From the NCBI GenBank assembly GCA_029721515.1, contig CM056562.1, positions 3,031,593-3,095,592 of the forward strand: DNA of 64,000 nt, written 5' to 3'. The stretch's first letter is position 1; every line of letters starts with the position of its first letter. The DNA is from Synanceia verrucosa. Its lineage: Eukaryota > Chordata > Actinopteri > Perciformes > Synanceiidae. The notes beneath the pieces were generated by a model. The model was not told the origin of the DNA and searched no databases. It saw only the letters and a list, made by a program, of their open reading frames with translations. A program made the position numbers and the translations under genes. Positions 22,001-35,925 of the stretch are shown piece after piece.

Positions 22001-25000
22001 TGGAGAGAGCTTTAAATCAATGAATAGGTATATAAGTTATTTAAGCTTTAGCTTCCTTAGAGCACACAAACACAAACACAGTGACAACAGGTCAAACCTG
22101 GAGTCAGGCTGTATTATTATAGAGATGAATGGCTGGCTACTGGGCCTCTGTAGAAATAATAACGCTGCTATGCAACACACATACACAGTGCAGAGAGTGG
22201 TCTCCATCCGTTGTAGCTGCATCAAAATAAAATCCCGTTTTAACTACAACTTATTTCTGCTAAATAGAAGGATCTCTTTGACTAACATCTAAAAATAAGT
22301 GACAAGAAAGCTTTGTTCATTTGTCAGTTCTTTTTAGTTATTTAGCTGAAAAACGCACCAGAGATCCGAAGCCGACAGTCCAGAAGTGCTCGTTTCGAAC
22401 CTCCAGCACTCCATCCAGAGTCGATACCTGATTGGACACAAAGTGAAGCCAATGTCATATACTTCACGTTGTTAAAAAAAATCTATATATCTAACAATTT
22501 CCACAATCCTCCTAGAGCTATAAGTTAAAAATTAAATCATTTCATAAAAAGTAAAACATCTATTTCAAGTATAACCAGTCTACTGAGCAATTTGCACCAA
22601 ATCTAAATGCAAAGTTAAACTCATTTCCTCTCAGTGTTTTAACACAATAAAATAACTTATTCAGGGGTCCCACATGTCATGGAAAACCTGGAAAATTGGT
22701 CAATAATTTTGGTCATGGAAAATTAGAAAAAATGTCACTTGTCCTGGAAACGGTTAAGTCATCCTGGAAAATTATTTATGCAAACCTGTTTGCATTTGCT
22801 CACAAGGCATATTTTCTCGGATTTCAAATATCCAGGAACTCAACCGTTTCCAGGACATTTGACCTTCCATGACTGGAAAATTGGTCAATAATTTTCCAGG
22901 TTTTGCAGCAGGTTTTCCAGAATGTGTGGGAACCATGATATAATAACGGAAGCGTGTGTTGAGGACCAATTAACCCACATTATGTTTAATATCAGCCAGA
23001 CTTATGTCAGTATAGCTTTATGTCTCTGAGGGGTAATGTGGCTGACAAACAGCAGTCAACAATAACACATGGAAAGTATGCAGCAGTGAATACATCTGAA
23101 TATCAATACAAATAAAACTAGTACACACAAATTCACAGTATTTTAAAACAAACGTTAAAACAGTCCTCTTACCTCTCTGAGGAGTTTGTCCAATTGACCG
23201 ATGATGTGTGACGGAGTCGTCTGTGAAGGAGAAAGGACAAAAACAAAGTGTAATCACACCTTACAAAGTGTCCTAATGTTGGACTGAGGATCCAGTACGA
23301 ACAGAGAAAGACATGTTTATGTTACCTGCAGCAGCACCTTGCCACTGTAGACGCTCATGGGATACATGGTGCCAAAGGTCATGAGCGCGATGGCGACTGC
23401 CGACGCCGTGTCCACTGCATTATAGTTACTGAGCACACACACAATTATAGAATTATATTAAATAGTTATCATAATTTTCAGGTGATAGCATACTATAATT
23501 TGCTTTAATGAGGATCTTACTAGTCCATAACCACACAATGTCCAGCTTGGGGTTGTGCTCTTTCAGATTACAGATTCAAGATAAATACTGACTATGAATC
23601 ATTCTTCTTCAGCAAAGTTTTTCATTCTGATCTTTGAGAATTGTTCATTTGTCAGGTCAGTGCTGGAAACATTTTGCCCAGTTGTCACAGAACCACAGGT
23701 GTTCACACTGGATGGATTTCTTGTCCATGTTGGCTGAATAACTGATAAAAACATAAATGACACATGATAAAACACTTCAGAAGAGATAATAAAAGGACCA
23801 CTGTTTACTCAGCTGTCATTTACAAGGTCAAGAATACATTTTGAACCCCAGTTTTTAAGCCAATAAAGCCTTGAGATGCTCAGGAAGATAAGAAATTAAA
23901 ACCTGACAACAAAAAAATAACCTCACTTTTGTAAAATTATACAAGTATCATCATCAAATGCTGTATGAAAATGAAAAGTAAAGTTTCAAGTCAGTATTTT
24001 ACTATTAAATATGATGTTTCTGGATTAAGATTTCTGCTGCATTAAACACATGGCTGGTGATCACAAGTATAAGAACTTTAAACAGTGAAGAAGGGTGACT
24101 ATGTGGTAATAAAAAAAAAATGGAGTTTCAATTGTGTGGATTAAAGAGTACAATATTTATTTCTGATATTTAGTAGAATAGAAGTAGAAAGTGGTATAAA
24201 ATGGAAATACTCAGTAAAAGTAGATAAAATCTGGACTTAAGCACAGAATATGAATGAATATACCTTATTTGGTGTGAGCTAGTGGAAACGTGAATGGTGT
24301 TCCAGAAAGCAGGTTTAGTGATAACTGAGTGTGTTAACCCAGAAATGATGGAATATCTAGGTTTTCAGTTCCAGAAAGAGAGGTAAGTAAAACTCTGAGT
24401 CAGTCACTATCACTATGATAACTGACTCTGTGAAGCTAACCTGCTCACTGGCAGGTTTTCTGTCAGAAACCCTGACTTTATCCTGTCTCCTCCTATTGCC
24501 GAGCCTCAAGCAGCTTTCATGGTACCCGTATGGAGGAAATCTGACAGACATCGAGGCACAATTAAACTGAAATGCTTTATGCAATGTCTTACACTTAGAT
24601 GTGCCGTCATTCTCCAATGAATGTTTGAACAGTACAATTTTTCATTAGACTGAGTAATTTACCTCAACTACTTTCTATGGCCACACATCAAATCTGACAC
24701 CGTGGACGTGGGGTGTATACATATGTGTCGGGGTATATACAGAATATATGAGAGCACACATCCCCAGTATGTCATCTATCTATCTATCTGACCATGTAAA
24801 ATATGCCTTACCTGTTTGAATGACGCTTTTATATTTAATGTTAAACTGCTTCCAAGTCCCTGCTTCCACTCCACTGCTTTTCACCTGTGTGCTACAAGGT
24901 CAATTAGGTGTACCTCCAATTCTACAGGTGTAAAATATCAGGGCTCCATTGATGAGGGCTTTTTATTGTGGTAGTTGCACATGCTTAACTCAAGGTGAAC

Positions 25001-25554
25001 ATACTCAGAGTTGATTGAACTTATTCATGTCAATTGTTCTGGAACCGAAAACTCAGAGTTTCCCATCCCAGGGTAAGTCAACTCAGAGTTCAGGACTGGG
25101 CTCAGAGTTTGTTAAACCTCCTACCTGGAATACCCCCCAGCACCTTTCTATCACCAACCCTCTCAATGATTCAAGTCAACACACTGTAAGTCCATCCATC
25201 CATCCATTATCTACCGCTTTTCCTTACATAGGGTCACGGGGGGGCTGAAGCCTATCCCAGCTGTCTTAGGGTGAAAGGCAGGGTTCATCACAGGACCACT
25301 GTAAGTCCCTGCATGTTATTCCTGCACTGGGTGATTTGAAAACAGCTTTTCCAGCAGTGATGGAAACATGACATCACTCAGAGCAAAGACCCCCCCTGGT
25401 TTCACTGTGTTCACAGATCAATGAGGTCTTACTTGATTTCTATGAGCATGTAGGTGATGCAGAGCGAGAGAACTCCTGCCATGTTGATCAGGACAAACGG
25501 GTTCATACGAGGCAGCAGCACACTGCTCAGACCTGGAATGATGCCACACACACT

Positions 25555-25591
<37 letters not shown>

Positions 25592-28500
25592 AACAAACAA
25601 ACAACAGAAACATGATTAGTGCACCTGATCACCTCCAAAAGCTCTGCAACTTAATAAAGAAAATAATTCAGAAACATAAGTCACTGTGTCCAGTCACCTA
25701 GAACATTGCAGGAAAATGCTTTTGATTTTCACACACACACATATCATTAACAAATTAATAATTTAGAATAATGAATTAATAATGAAATAAGATAAAAGTT
25801 CAGACACTTATTTTAACAAAAAAAAAAAAAAAAAAAACTGTATATGTAATGTATATCATAACCTTGTCATTTGCTGAACTTTACAACCATTTCAAGGTAC
25901 AAAAGAGTAGTGCAATAAATACTACAACATGGAGGTTATTATAGAGGATCCTGTTCAGTGTGTTATGGCCAGACCAAGCTGGTTGAGCAGTGCTGTTTTA
26001 TTGCAGTGTTCATGACATCACAGCAACAACAGTGCTACAGTTTCAGTATCTCTATCCAGAGTGTGAAAACAAGTATTTATTACTGCTCTTGTTGAAATCT
26101 ATGTGCTAAATTAAAGAACAGCATTTTAAATATGATGCCATTTAATGTTTGATGTATTCTGAACAAAAGACATGACATGTACATATGGTGACTTCCAGTG
26201 TTGGGAAGCTCTATTAAAATCTGTGAAATCATAATGTAAGTCAGTGGAAGCTCCATTAATGTTTATAGCACCATTATTTAGCCAAGCAGGACAGTGTTGC
26301 CTACTGGCTGCTAACAAGTAAGGTTATTAACTTTCCTTCTGCCCATTCCAACACAGATCTGTTGTTCCCCATGTTGCATAATGGCGTTATGTGGTGTTAC
26401 ATTAGAGTACATGCTCAAGAGTCGGAAAGCGTAAGGAGACTCAATGGTCAAGGAGGAAAGTGATTCCAAGAAACTAGGAACGGATTAGAGTCATCACTGC
26501 CAACAATTGACCTGCATTTGCCAGGGCGTGGATGCTAATTTTAGGCCGCCTACACTACAGGCCGCAAGGCTGGAAGCAACTTCAAGTTTCTGTTCACAAT
26601 GCCTTTTATTAAAAAACAGCATGAGTTATATGTATTTTGGGATGCATTTACTGCATGATCAGACTTCATTGATTTGCACCATTTTCCTCAATTTCATTTC
26701 AGCTATCCATCAATGTTACCAGACCATTGATGGATAAATGTCAACGAAAGAAAAGAAGGGCTTAGTTTGAGGGTCTAGAAGATAAGCCAGAGCCACAACT
26801 TTAGTGAAAAAAAAAAATCACTTTGGCTTTTGAGAGTCTGCACACAACAATCCCAATAAATCTCAACGGAGTTCAAATTTCTGATAAACTACAGCAGAAA
26901 TTACTGGAAAGAAGCAACTGAGTAAAGAAACAAGGGTTAGTCTTTATATAATAGTCAGGTTGATTTTGATGCAAAGTATACCAATGAAACTATGATCTTG
27001 TTTTGTACGAATTCAGTCTGGCTTCCAAACTCTTTTTTTTTTTTTTTTTTTTTAACAAATGAGTGTGAGTTAGTTGGTGTAGCAGCAGTTCAGTGTGTCC
27101 TGGCCGTTCAGGTTTATCTAATGACCACTGACCACAAGCATCTCTATGTGCTCCCTCCTTTCTATCGAGGACTGAATGTTTCCTCCTCCTCTCTAAACTG
27201 TGTTTATGCTTGTCTCAAGGATTAGGCCTTAAACCTGATCACACAGTCATAATGGACTGCAGGGGACTTGAACTGGAGTTCATGGGATCATTCTTGTTTT
27301 GTTCCATGTTATCTTAGGTCAGAGACAGCAGTCTAAGCTCCAACAAACCTTTTCTACAAACATCCTGCCTTGAGAACTATGAAGGAAGCTTCACAGTCCA
27401 CCCTGAATCTGTCCTGCTATCATACTAATTTAAAAAGGACTGAGACTTAAGGGGTGGTTCTTCTTCATGTGGTATCTAAGGATACAGCAGCTATTTTTAC
27501 TGTTGATTCATCTGAATGTAAGGTGACCTGATAATTTAACCTTGAAAACAAGGTTTTCTATGTTTCCTATCATTTCAGCACTAACACTGCACAAACAGAG
27601 CACAGACGGGAACTTTAGTTAGAGCATACTTTGATAAAGGACTTAAGAAATACTATCTTAAATATACACTGCTGAGCAAATGTATTATTCCTCCACCCAG
27701 TGTCAGGTCTTCACCACCACTGCACCAAAATAACAGTATTGATTACCAAAATAGTTTTTAAAGTTTCTGTAATGGTTAATCCACAGAATTATATATTTAA
27801 TACTAAAATACAATTATAGTTATTATCCAGGTAAACAATTATTATCATTATTTTTTGAAAGAGATGTTAAATTGCAGTTATTTCCTATCATTCCTGAACA
27901 GAAAACAGTGGTTGAGTGGTTGTTTGTTATTCTGGATTCATTTGTGAATTCTCAGTGAATTCCAGTGTTCTGGATCAAATTTGGGTCTAAAAATGTGAAT
28001 TCAGTTTAAATTCTTCACTCCTGTTCAAAATGGTGAAGACTAGAGAACTCAGTGAGGAAGAACGAGTCCAGTTAAAGTGAAGGAGATGATGCTGAGACAA
28101 ACAGAGATGGTGGTTTAAATGCTTAACATTGGTTGTTAAAGTTAAAAGTATTTTGCCAAAAAAAACCCAAAAAAACAGAATATGCTTGGAATTTAGACTG
28201 TTAAAAACAACAACAACAAACACAAACAATACAAGAATAAAAACATATCCAAGTCAACTTTCTAACATTTTATAAAACACTCAAATCATCAGTGAAATGA
28301 AAATGACCGTTAAGTTGCAGCCCCAAACATATTTTAAATTATACATGAATGTTATTGTTGTTATAAAGCTGTTTTGATTGTGTACAGTGGATAACATGGA
28401 TATTCCAGGAACAATCACATTCACATATTTCACTGTGTGAATGTATTAAAGGTGAGCTTTAAAGGAAAAATACAAAGACAACTAATTCCATGAAAACCTG

Positions 28501-31500
28501 CATCATACAGCAGCTGCCTGCCAAAACCCACAGCAACCTGGAAATACACCTGGAACAACTCAAAAACCGCTAACATGTTGTTTAATCAATAAATTATAAC
28601 ACGTCTTCATAGCGCATGCTGCCATAGAGCAGAAATCTCCAAAGCACAACAACAAAAAAAATAAGTCATGATGTTCATGACAGTCAGGTCAAACAAGCTG
28701 TGAGACAAACATGGACTCTTTTGACCTCTGAGATGACCTCTGTGTACCTCTGCACGAGCAGAGCCTTCATCATGGTGACTGTGAAAGGCCATCACAGATT
28801 TGAATGTCTAAAAGAAACACCATCATTTATGAATTCCTCGACTGAAAGCATCACAGAACTGATCAGCAATGTGTTTCCAAACCACTTAAATATAATTTAC
28901 AACATGGTGGCTAAAGGTGGTGATGTTGGACTCTCACAGAGTAGACCTGCACCTTTGCGAGGTGAATGGGTCAACTTTGTGACGTTACCCTCCAAAGATA
29001 CACTCTCCATGGTCATGGAATTGCTAAAGCTGATCCTATATGTCACATACACTATTTAAATAAACAGTGGGTTTCTAGATTGTTTCTGCAGGTGTTAACA
29101 AATTGAATGCATGTGTTCATGGACACATGAAGCTGCACTGGGAAGCACTGAATATTTAGGCCAGTAGTGGCTGCAAGAACGTCTGCTTTCAACCCTGATT
29201 ATTTCATGTCGGGCATTCTCTTGTCAAATACTGTAATTATTACCAAACAAGGCAATGTGCAGTGTATAGTGGGTGTTGTATTTTTATGCTGGTAATCATG
29301 GTGGGATGCTTCGTCTTTATTGTAGCAGCACTCAAAAGAGTGTCACTGGTAGAGCTAGTATAGATACAAAGGCCCAATCCCTTTTGTCTTCCCTCAACAC
29401 TAACACTAGGTTTCAAGTGCCCTCCAAAGGTAGACACCCCTACAGGATTAAGTGAGAAGTGTTAGGGTAGAAATCTTACCCCACAAAGTCACGCCGTGCA
29501 CAGACATTGGTGCATACGTCACACGGAGTGTTTAACAACATGAGAGGCTATCGTAGCTCTCCCGGCAGATTTGTGCACCGTGAAAAATAGTGATTTTATT
29601 ACACTCATGTTTTAACACAACGCTACGTAAATCAACTGTACTTATAGCAAACAAATATATGCTGCAATATTTTCTTTTTAAATGCATGCTTAATTGAAAA
29701 AAATATACATTTGTGGAGCCATTTAAGCTTGATTGTTTTTTGTTATAGTTTTGACATAAAATTTGTGCCACACATTGGTTGAGGTCCCAATATGGGGTAT
29801 GACTGTTATTAGTTGAAACTGTTTTTATGAAGAAAAACAGGGCTCCTTGTTTGGAAAATTAAGCTAAGCTAATATACGTAGGATAATATCAGCTGGCACT
29901 TGTTGTAACAAGCCGTTTGTTGTACTTTATAACAGTAAATTATACAACAGCCCATTGCATGATGATACTGTTGTGAATCTGAATGAATAAATCTGATAAG
30001 CCTCTTGATTTTGAATAGAAATAGTGAGTGAACTGCTGTCCTTATTAAGAGACTATATTGCTATTTTGATTTTCAATTCTATTTTATGTTGTGACTTACT
30101 GCTCACAGAATTGCAAGATCAGCTTGATGTCAGCATCAGATAGATAAATAAATCTGGACTGAAAGTAGTGAGGAAAGTTATGGAAGGATGTCAGCAGAAT
30201 GTTTAATAATTAATACCTATCAATGAGAAAAGAGGCTATAGTTAAAATGACACATCGTGGTGTAATTCTCAACAACGTCATGTAACATCTCATAATGACA
30301 AGAAACATCCTCACCTATCAGTATCTGTACAGCTGTCCCTCCCATCAGTGCTTGCTGATATTTCTGTGGTTGTCTTTCTGAATGACTAAATTACATCCCC
30401 ATTCTTAGTCCTGTCTGTGAAGCTATGATTTCCTCATCACTGATGTTTGGGATATTAGTTTGATGACCACCAATACCATGACATGGTTATTTATCTTTTA
30501 AAAAAAACAGATACTGCTACCTTCTTGAACTGCAGTTTCTGACATGAGTAATAACTCTGTGGTTAACCTCACACTCAAAAACCCTAAACAGAGCTGACCC
30601 TGTACGCTCTGTGTAACACACCCGGCCCAGCGTTCCGGGAACCGATTAACGGGTCAATGAATGTGACTCCGGGCGAATCAGCCCGATGCTGTGTCAGATT
30701 GAATTTCCAATACGTCAAAGTGCATGAAGCCTCCGCGGCTCGATGGCGTCAAGCATTGTCATAAACATGAAGGGGAGGACGGTGTCTGGCCGCAAGGTAA
30801 TAAGATAATTAAAAAAAAAAAAAAAAAAAAAAAAAGTGACATGGATGTCAACAAATAATGGACGTCAAACATGTCATTCACAGAGTTCACCGCAGAGTTT
30901 TAGGAAAAAAAGCAGGGGAGAGGAGTTTTCCACATGTGTAATTCCTATAATATCATCCAGCTCAGCTTGAACTAGTGAATCTGAGTCATGTTAAGATGGA
31001 CAGCAGAAACCAACAGAGGGGACGATGTCCACAGAGACAGACGGTGAATAATCAAAGGGCTGCTGGAACTGTATGTCAGCAGATATATGAGCCTGTGATT
31101 CACCACTGGAAGCTTTGTGTTCATATCAAACTCTCAGTCAGGCAGTAACGCAGAGTCCTAAAACTGAGCAGTGAGTCACAACATTTGAGCCACTGGGTCC
31201 ACTTGAGCAAATTGAAAAGTATTTCTTTCCCTGAAGGAATTTAGATTCTTGCAGAAAATAGGCTTTCATGTTTGGTTTAGTTGAGTTTAGCAGTATATTC
31301 TATATACTGCAGTATTATCTTTCTACTTAACTTCACAGCATGTGGTTTGAAAAGTCTCATGATAATTAATCTTATCAGAATAGTTTCTTATGCAAAATTA
31401 TTTACTTAATTCAACACAGTCAGTGACAAAGCTGAGAGGAAAAAAAAACAACTGGAGAGGCTTCAGTTACAGAATGGAACAAATGAAATGGGACAATAAG

Positions 31501-34500
31501 TGGATGAAACTGATGGACAGACACAAAGACACAAAGGAAGAAAGACAGGATTGAGGATGAAATTGTCAATCCCAGCAATCTCATAATCTCTCTTGACACA
31601 CTGATATAATTTGACCCTGTGTGTGTGTGTGTGTGTTTGTGTGTGTGTTAAACCAGACAATGACAGTGGTTGGTGTTTAAACTAAATAAGAGAAGGTTGT
31701 TGCTTGTTTTTTTGAAACAAAAAGGTTACGCAGATAATTATGTTTCACTTCCTAACTGTACAATAGTTCTGTATTAGCACAGATAGACAGATGTTACCAG
31801 CAGCATAGATATAAATATAAACTAAAAAATACACATGAAAAATAGTGTCCAGGTAGGCAGTAGATAGATACAGTGCAGGTGAAAAAGTGAATGTGAGTCT
31901 ATCTATGTGAGGAATATATTGCTTTGCAGACCGATACTTTTTTTGATACCTCAATAAATTATTTTTGTGTAATTTGGTCTTTATCATGGTCTTTAGGACC
32001 CTGGGGAGTGAGAGTTTGTCTTATGGTGTGTTCACTGGAAGTCAGAACTTGGAGCTCAGATCATCTTAACCTCAAAGTTTAGTGCTCCCAGCTCTTCCAG
32101 CCTTACAGACGAACAACAAAACATGGAGTAGCAGATAGCATGAATTCTATGTCTGGCTGATGAGATTAAGCTGACTTTCTGAGGTGGAGATCTGACTTCA
32201 CGGAGCCATGAGTCTGAACACAAATGCAGGGCTCCCATTGCTGCTGCAGTGACATTAATCCTCTGTTTTACCAGCGATGCTTCACCCCTGTCCATACAGA
32301 CATCTGAGAGCATGGCTCACAGACATTTTGGTATCGGAGCTTTGGACAGGTGAACGAAGGCCACAAACAAGATCTTCATGTTGCACTTTTCTTCAAGCCG
32401 CAGGGTTGTGAAGACCATGCTGAGTATCCTCCTGTTCTTTCAAAATCCACACTGTTTCAGGCAGCATTGGTGCTACATAAAGCACCACTATATTACTACA
32501 TACACTCTGTGTGTGCTAACACGCACGCACACAGCTATCTAAAACTAAGCTGTACAGACACAACAGAAATTTAGAATTGACTGATTTAACACAAAACTGT
32601 ACTAAATAGTACTTACCAAGCACTTAAAACTTAAAATTAAAATAGACAGTTAAATACAGTCTTGGTCAAAAGTTTACATACACTTATAAAGAACATAATG
32701 TCATGGCTCTCTTGAGTTTCCAGTTATTTCTACAACTCTGATTTTTCTCTGATAGAATGATTGGAACAGATACTTCTTTATCACAAAAAACATTCATAAA
32801 GTTTGGTTCTTTTATGACTTTATTATGGGTCAACTGAAAATGTGACCAAATCTGCTGGGTCAAAAAATATAACCAAAAATATAACCAAATATTAGCTGTA
32901 TAGCAATGCTAATATTTGGTTACATGTCCCTTGGCCATTTTCACTTCAGTTAGGCTCTTTTGGTAGCCATCCACAAGCTTCTGGTTAAATCTTTGACCAC
33001 TCCTCTTGACAGAATTGGTGCAGTTCAGTTAAATTTGTTGCTTTCTGACATGGACTTGTTTCTTCAGCATTGTCCACATGTTCTCAATGGGGTTTAAGTC
33101 AGGACTTTGGGAAGGCCATTCTAAAACCTTAATTCTAGCCTGATTTAACCATTCCATTACCACTTTTGATGTGTGTTTGGGGTCATTGTCCTGTTTGAAC
33201 ACCAACCTTCAGGCTGATGATTTTAGGTTATCTTGAAGAATTTGAAGGTAATCCTCCTTCTTCATTATTCCATTTACTCTCTGTAAAGCACCAGTTCCAT
33301 TGGCAGCAAAACAGCCCCACAGCATAATACTACCACCACTGTGCTTGACGGTAGACATGGTGTTAAAGGCCTCACCTTTTCTCCTCCAAACATATTGCTG
33401 GACATTGTGGCCAAACAGCTCGATTTTTGTTTCATCTGAGCACAGAACTTTCCTCCACAAGGTTTTATCTTTGTCCATGTGATCAGCAGCGAACTTCAGT
33501 CGAGCCTTAAGGTGCCTCTTTTGGATCAAGAGCTTCCTTCTTGAGAAGGACACCTGTGACACCTGTGACACCTGTGTTCCAGCAGCTTCTAATTCTTGGC
33601 AGATCTGCTTTTTGGTGGTTCTCTGTTGGCTCTTCACCCTCCTGACCAATTTTCTCTCAGCAGCAGGTGATAGCTTGCATTTTCTTCCTGATCGTGGCAG
33701 TGACAAAACAGTGCCATGCACTTTATACTTACAAACAATTGTTTGCACTGTTGCTCTTGGGACCTGCAGCTGCTTTGAAATGGCTCCAAGTTTGTTCAAG
33801 TCAATGATTCACTTTTTCAGATCTGTGCTGAACTCCTTTGACTTTCCCATTGTAGCATTTGTGGGCGTTTGTATCCAATGAGTCCTATTTAAATGGCCTC
33901 AGAGAAGTCACCAGCTGTAGTCACTCATGATCACTCACAAGAAGTTAAGAGGCCATGCTATGAAGCTCATTTCATTGACACAACTTTCTAAGTCACCAAA
34001 ACTGCTAATTCATGTTGCTGTATGTATATTTTTGACCCAGCAGATTTGGTCACATTTTCAGTTGACCCATAATAAAGTCCAAACTTCATGAATGTTGTTG
34101 TGACAAAGAAGTATCTGTTCCAATCACTCTACCAGAGAAAAATCAGAGTTGTAGAAATAACTGGAAACTCAGGAGAGCCATGAGATTATGTTCTTACAAG
34201 TGTGTGTAAACTTTTGACCACAACTATTTAATGTATTAAAATCTATTTTAAAAAGCTGAGTTTTAATAAGTCATAGTCTTACACTATTCACTGTATAATG
34301 AGTGATGAGTTGGCCTGTTTTGGGCACTTTATTTTGTTTATTTTATAAACTCACAACATCATCTTCTATTTTCCACTAACCCTGGCAGTTCATTGCAGTT
34401 CATGACAAATGCAAAATAACGAGTTGGATCAGTGTCACAAATATCACACTTTTCGGCCAACATTCTGTGCATCTTCTGTCCTAAAACAATATTAAAATAA

Positions 34501-34577
34501 ATCTTTATTAGACCGAGAGAGGGGAAATTTTAAGTTACAGAAAAATATTGTAAAATATAAATAAAAAAAAATGAAAA

Positions 34578-34616
<39 letters not shown>

Positions 34617-34927
34617 ACAAAAACCAAGGCCTGTGGCTGGTGAGGCTGACAGAGGAGTAGGCTTTATATAACCCAGTTGGCCCCCAGACCCTGCTGAGGT
34701 TAAGTAGGGACAGGCTATTACAACACAGACAGTAATACACACATGCACTTAGATACACACAAAAACACACACTGGAAAACGCACACATACAAAAGCATAC
34801 ATGCACGTACAAAGACTGGAAACTAGGCTGGGACGTCCTGTTCATTTCTTTCCTCTCAGCCAATCACAGCTCAGTCCTGCTGCTGCACAACTCTCCAGGC
34901 TGTCGCCCTGAGTAACATGCACCAACT

Positions 34928-34971
<44 letters not shown>

Positions 34972-35366
34972 ACATCTTATACTTCACCAAATTCAGATGT
35001 GGGAATTCACAAGGGGATGTAATATTAATGAAACAGCAGAATCACTCTGCTTTGGAGACAATCTATACATTACCATGGCAGTATAAAAAAAAAGAGATGA
35101 GAGGGTCTCCTGAGATGTGGAGATATGGATACATAGATTGAAGAGTTCAGTTCAGCACATGAAAAATTATATATATATATATATACACATACATATATAC
35201 GTATATACACACACACACATAAACAGTAATGCGTATATACATATATATCCACGTACTGTATATATGTATACGTATACATATATGTGGATATATATGTATA
35301 TATGTATGTATATACATGTATATATACATACATATATACATATATACACACGTATGTATATACATA

Positions 35367-35444
<78 letters not shown>

Positions 35445-35867
35445 TATATAAACAGTGTTATTGATCTGGATACACAAACATACAGACTCGAGAGGTGATC
35501 TGTCAGCTATGGATAAAGTGTAGTTTTACCAGAAGATCACTGTGAACATGGCTGCAGTTACAGTGACCTTTCACCCTTGAACCCTAGGTCAAGCAGGGGA
35601 AGCTGTTCTAATGTCTGTGCACAATAACACTGACTCTGCAGCTGTTTCTGAGAAGCTCAATCAATGAGCCAATCTGTTTGGCTTAGCATGTGACCTCACA
35701 CTGACTGAGGGTAAACTTTGACCCCTTATGCACCACGTACAGAGGCACGCACATGCACGCACACACACACACAGTGGTAGTGTGTGTGTGCTGAGTTAGA
35801 GTAAGTTGATCTTTCTTGTTCCTACCCAAATCTCAAATCTGCTGATGACTGAGAGAGCGACAGAAAG

Positions 35868-35925
<58 letters not shown>

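Noticed and set aside
28700..29059. 119-codon plus-strand open frame
   Set aside because: No recognisable domain, lies in an intron antisense to slc30a6, and composition is not distinctive.
35117..35498. Tyr/Ile-rich open frames on both strands
   Set aside because: They are translations of the TA/TATACA array.
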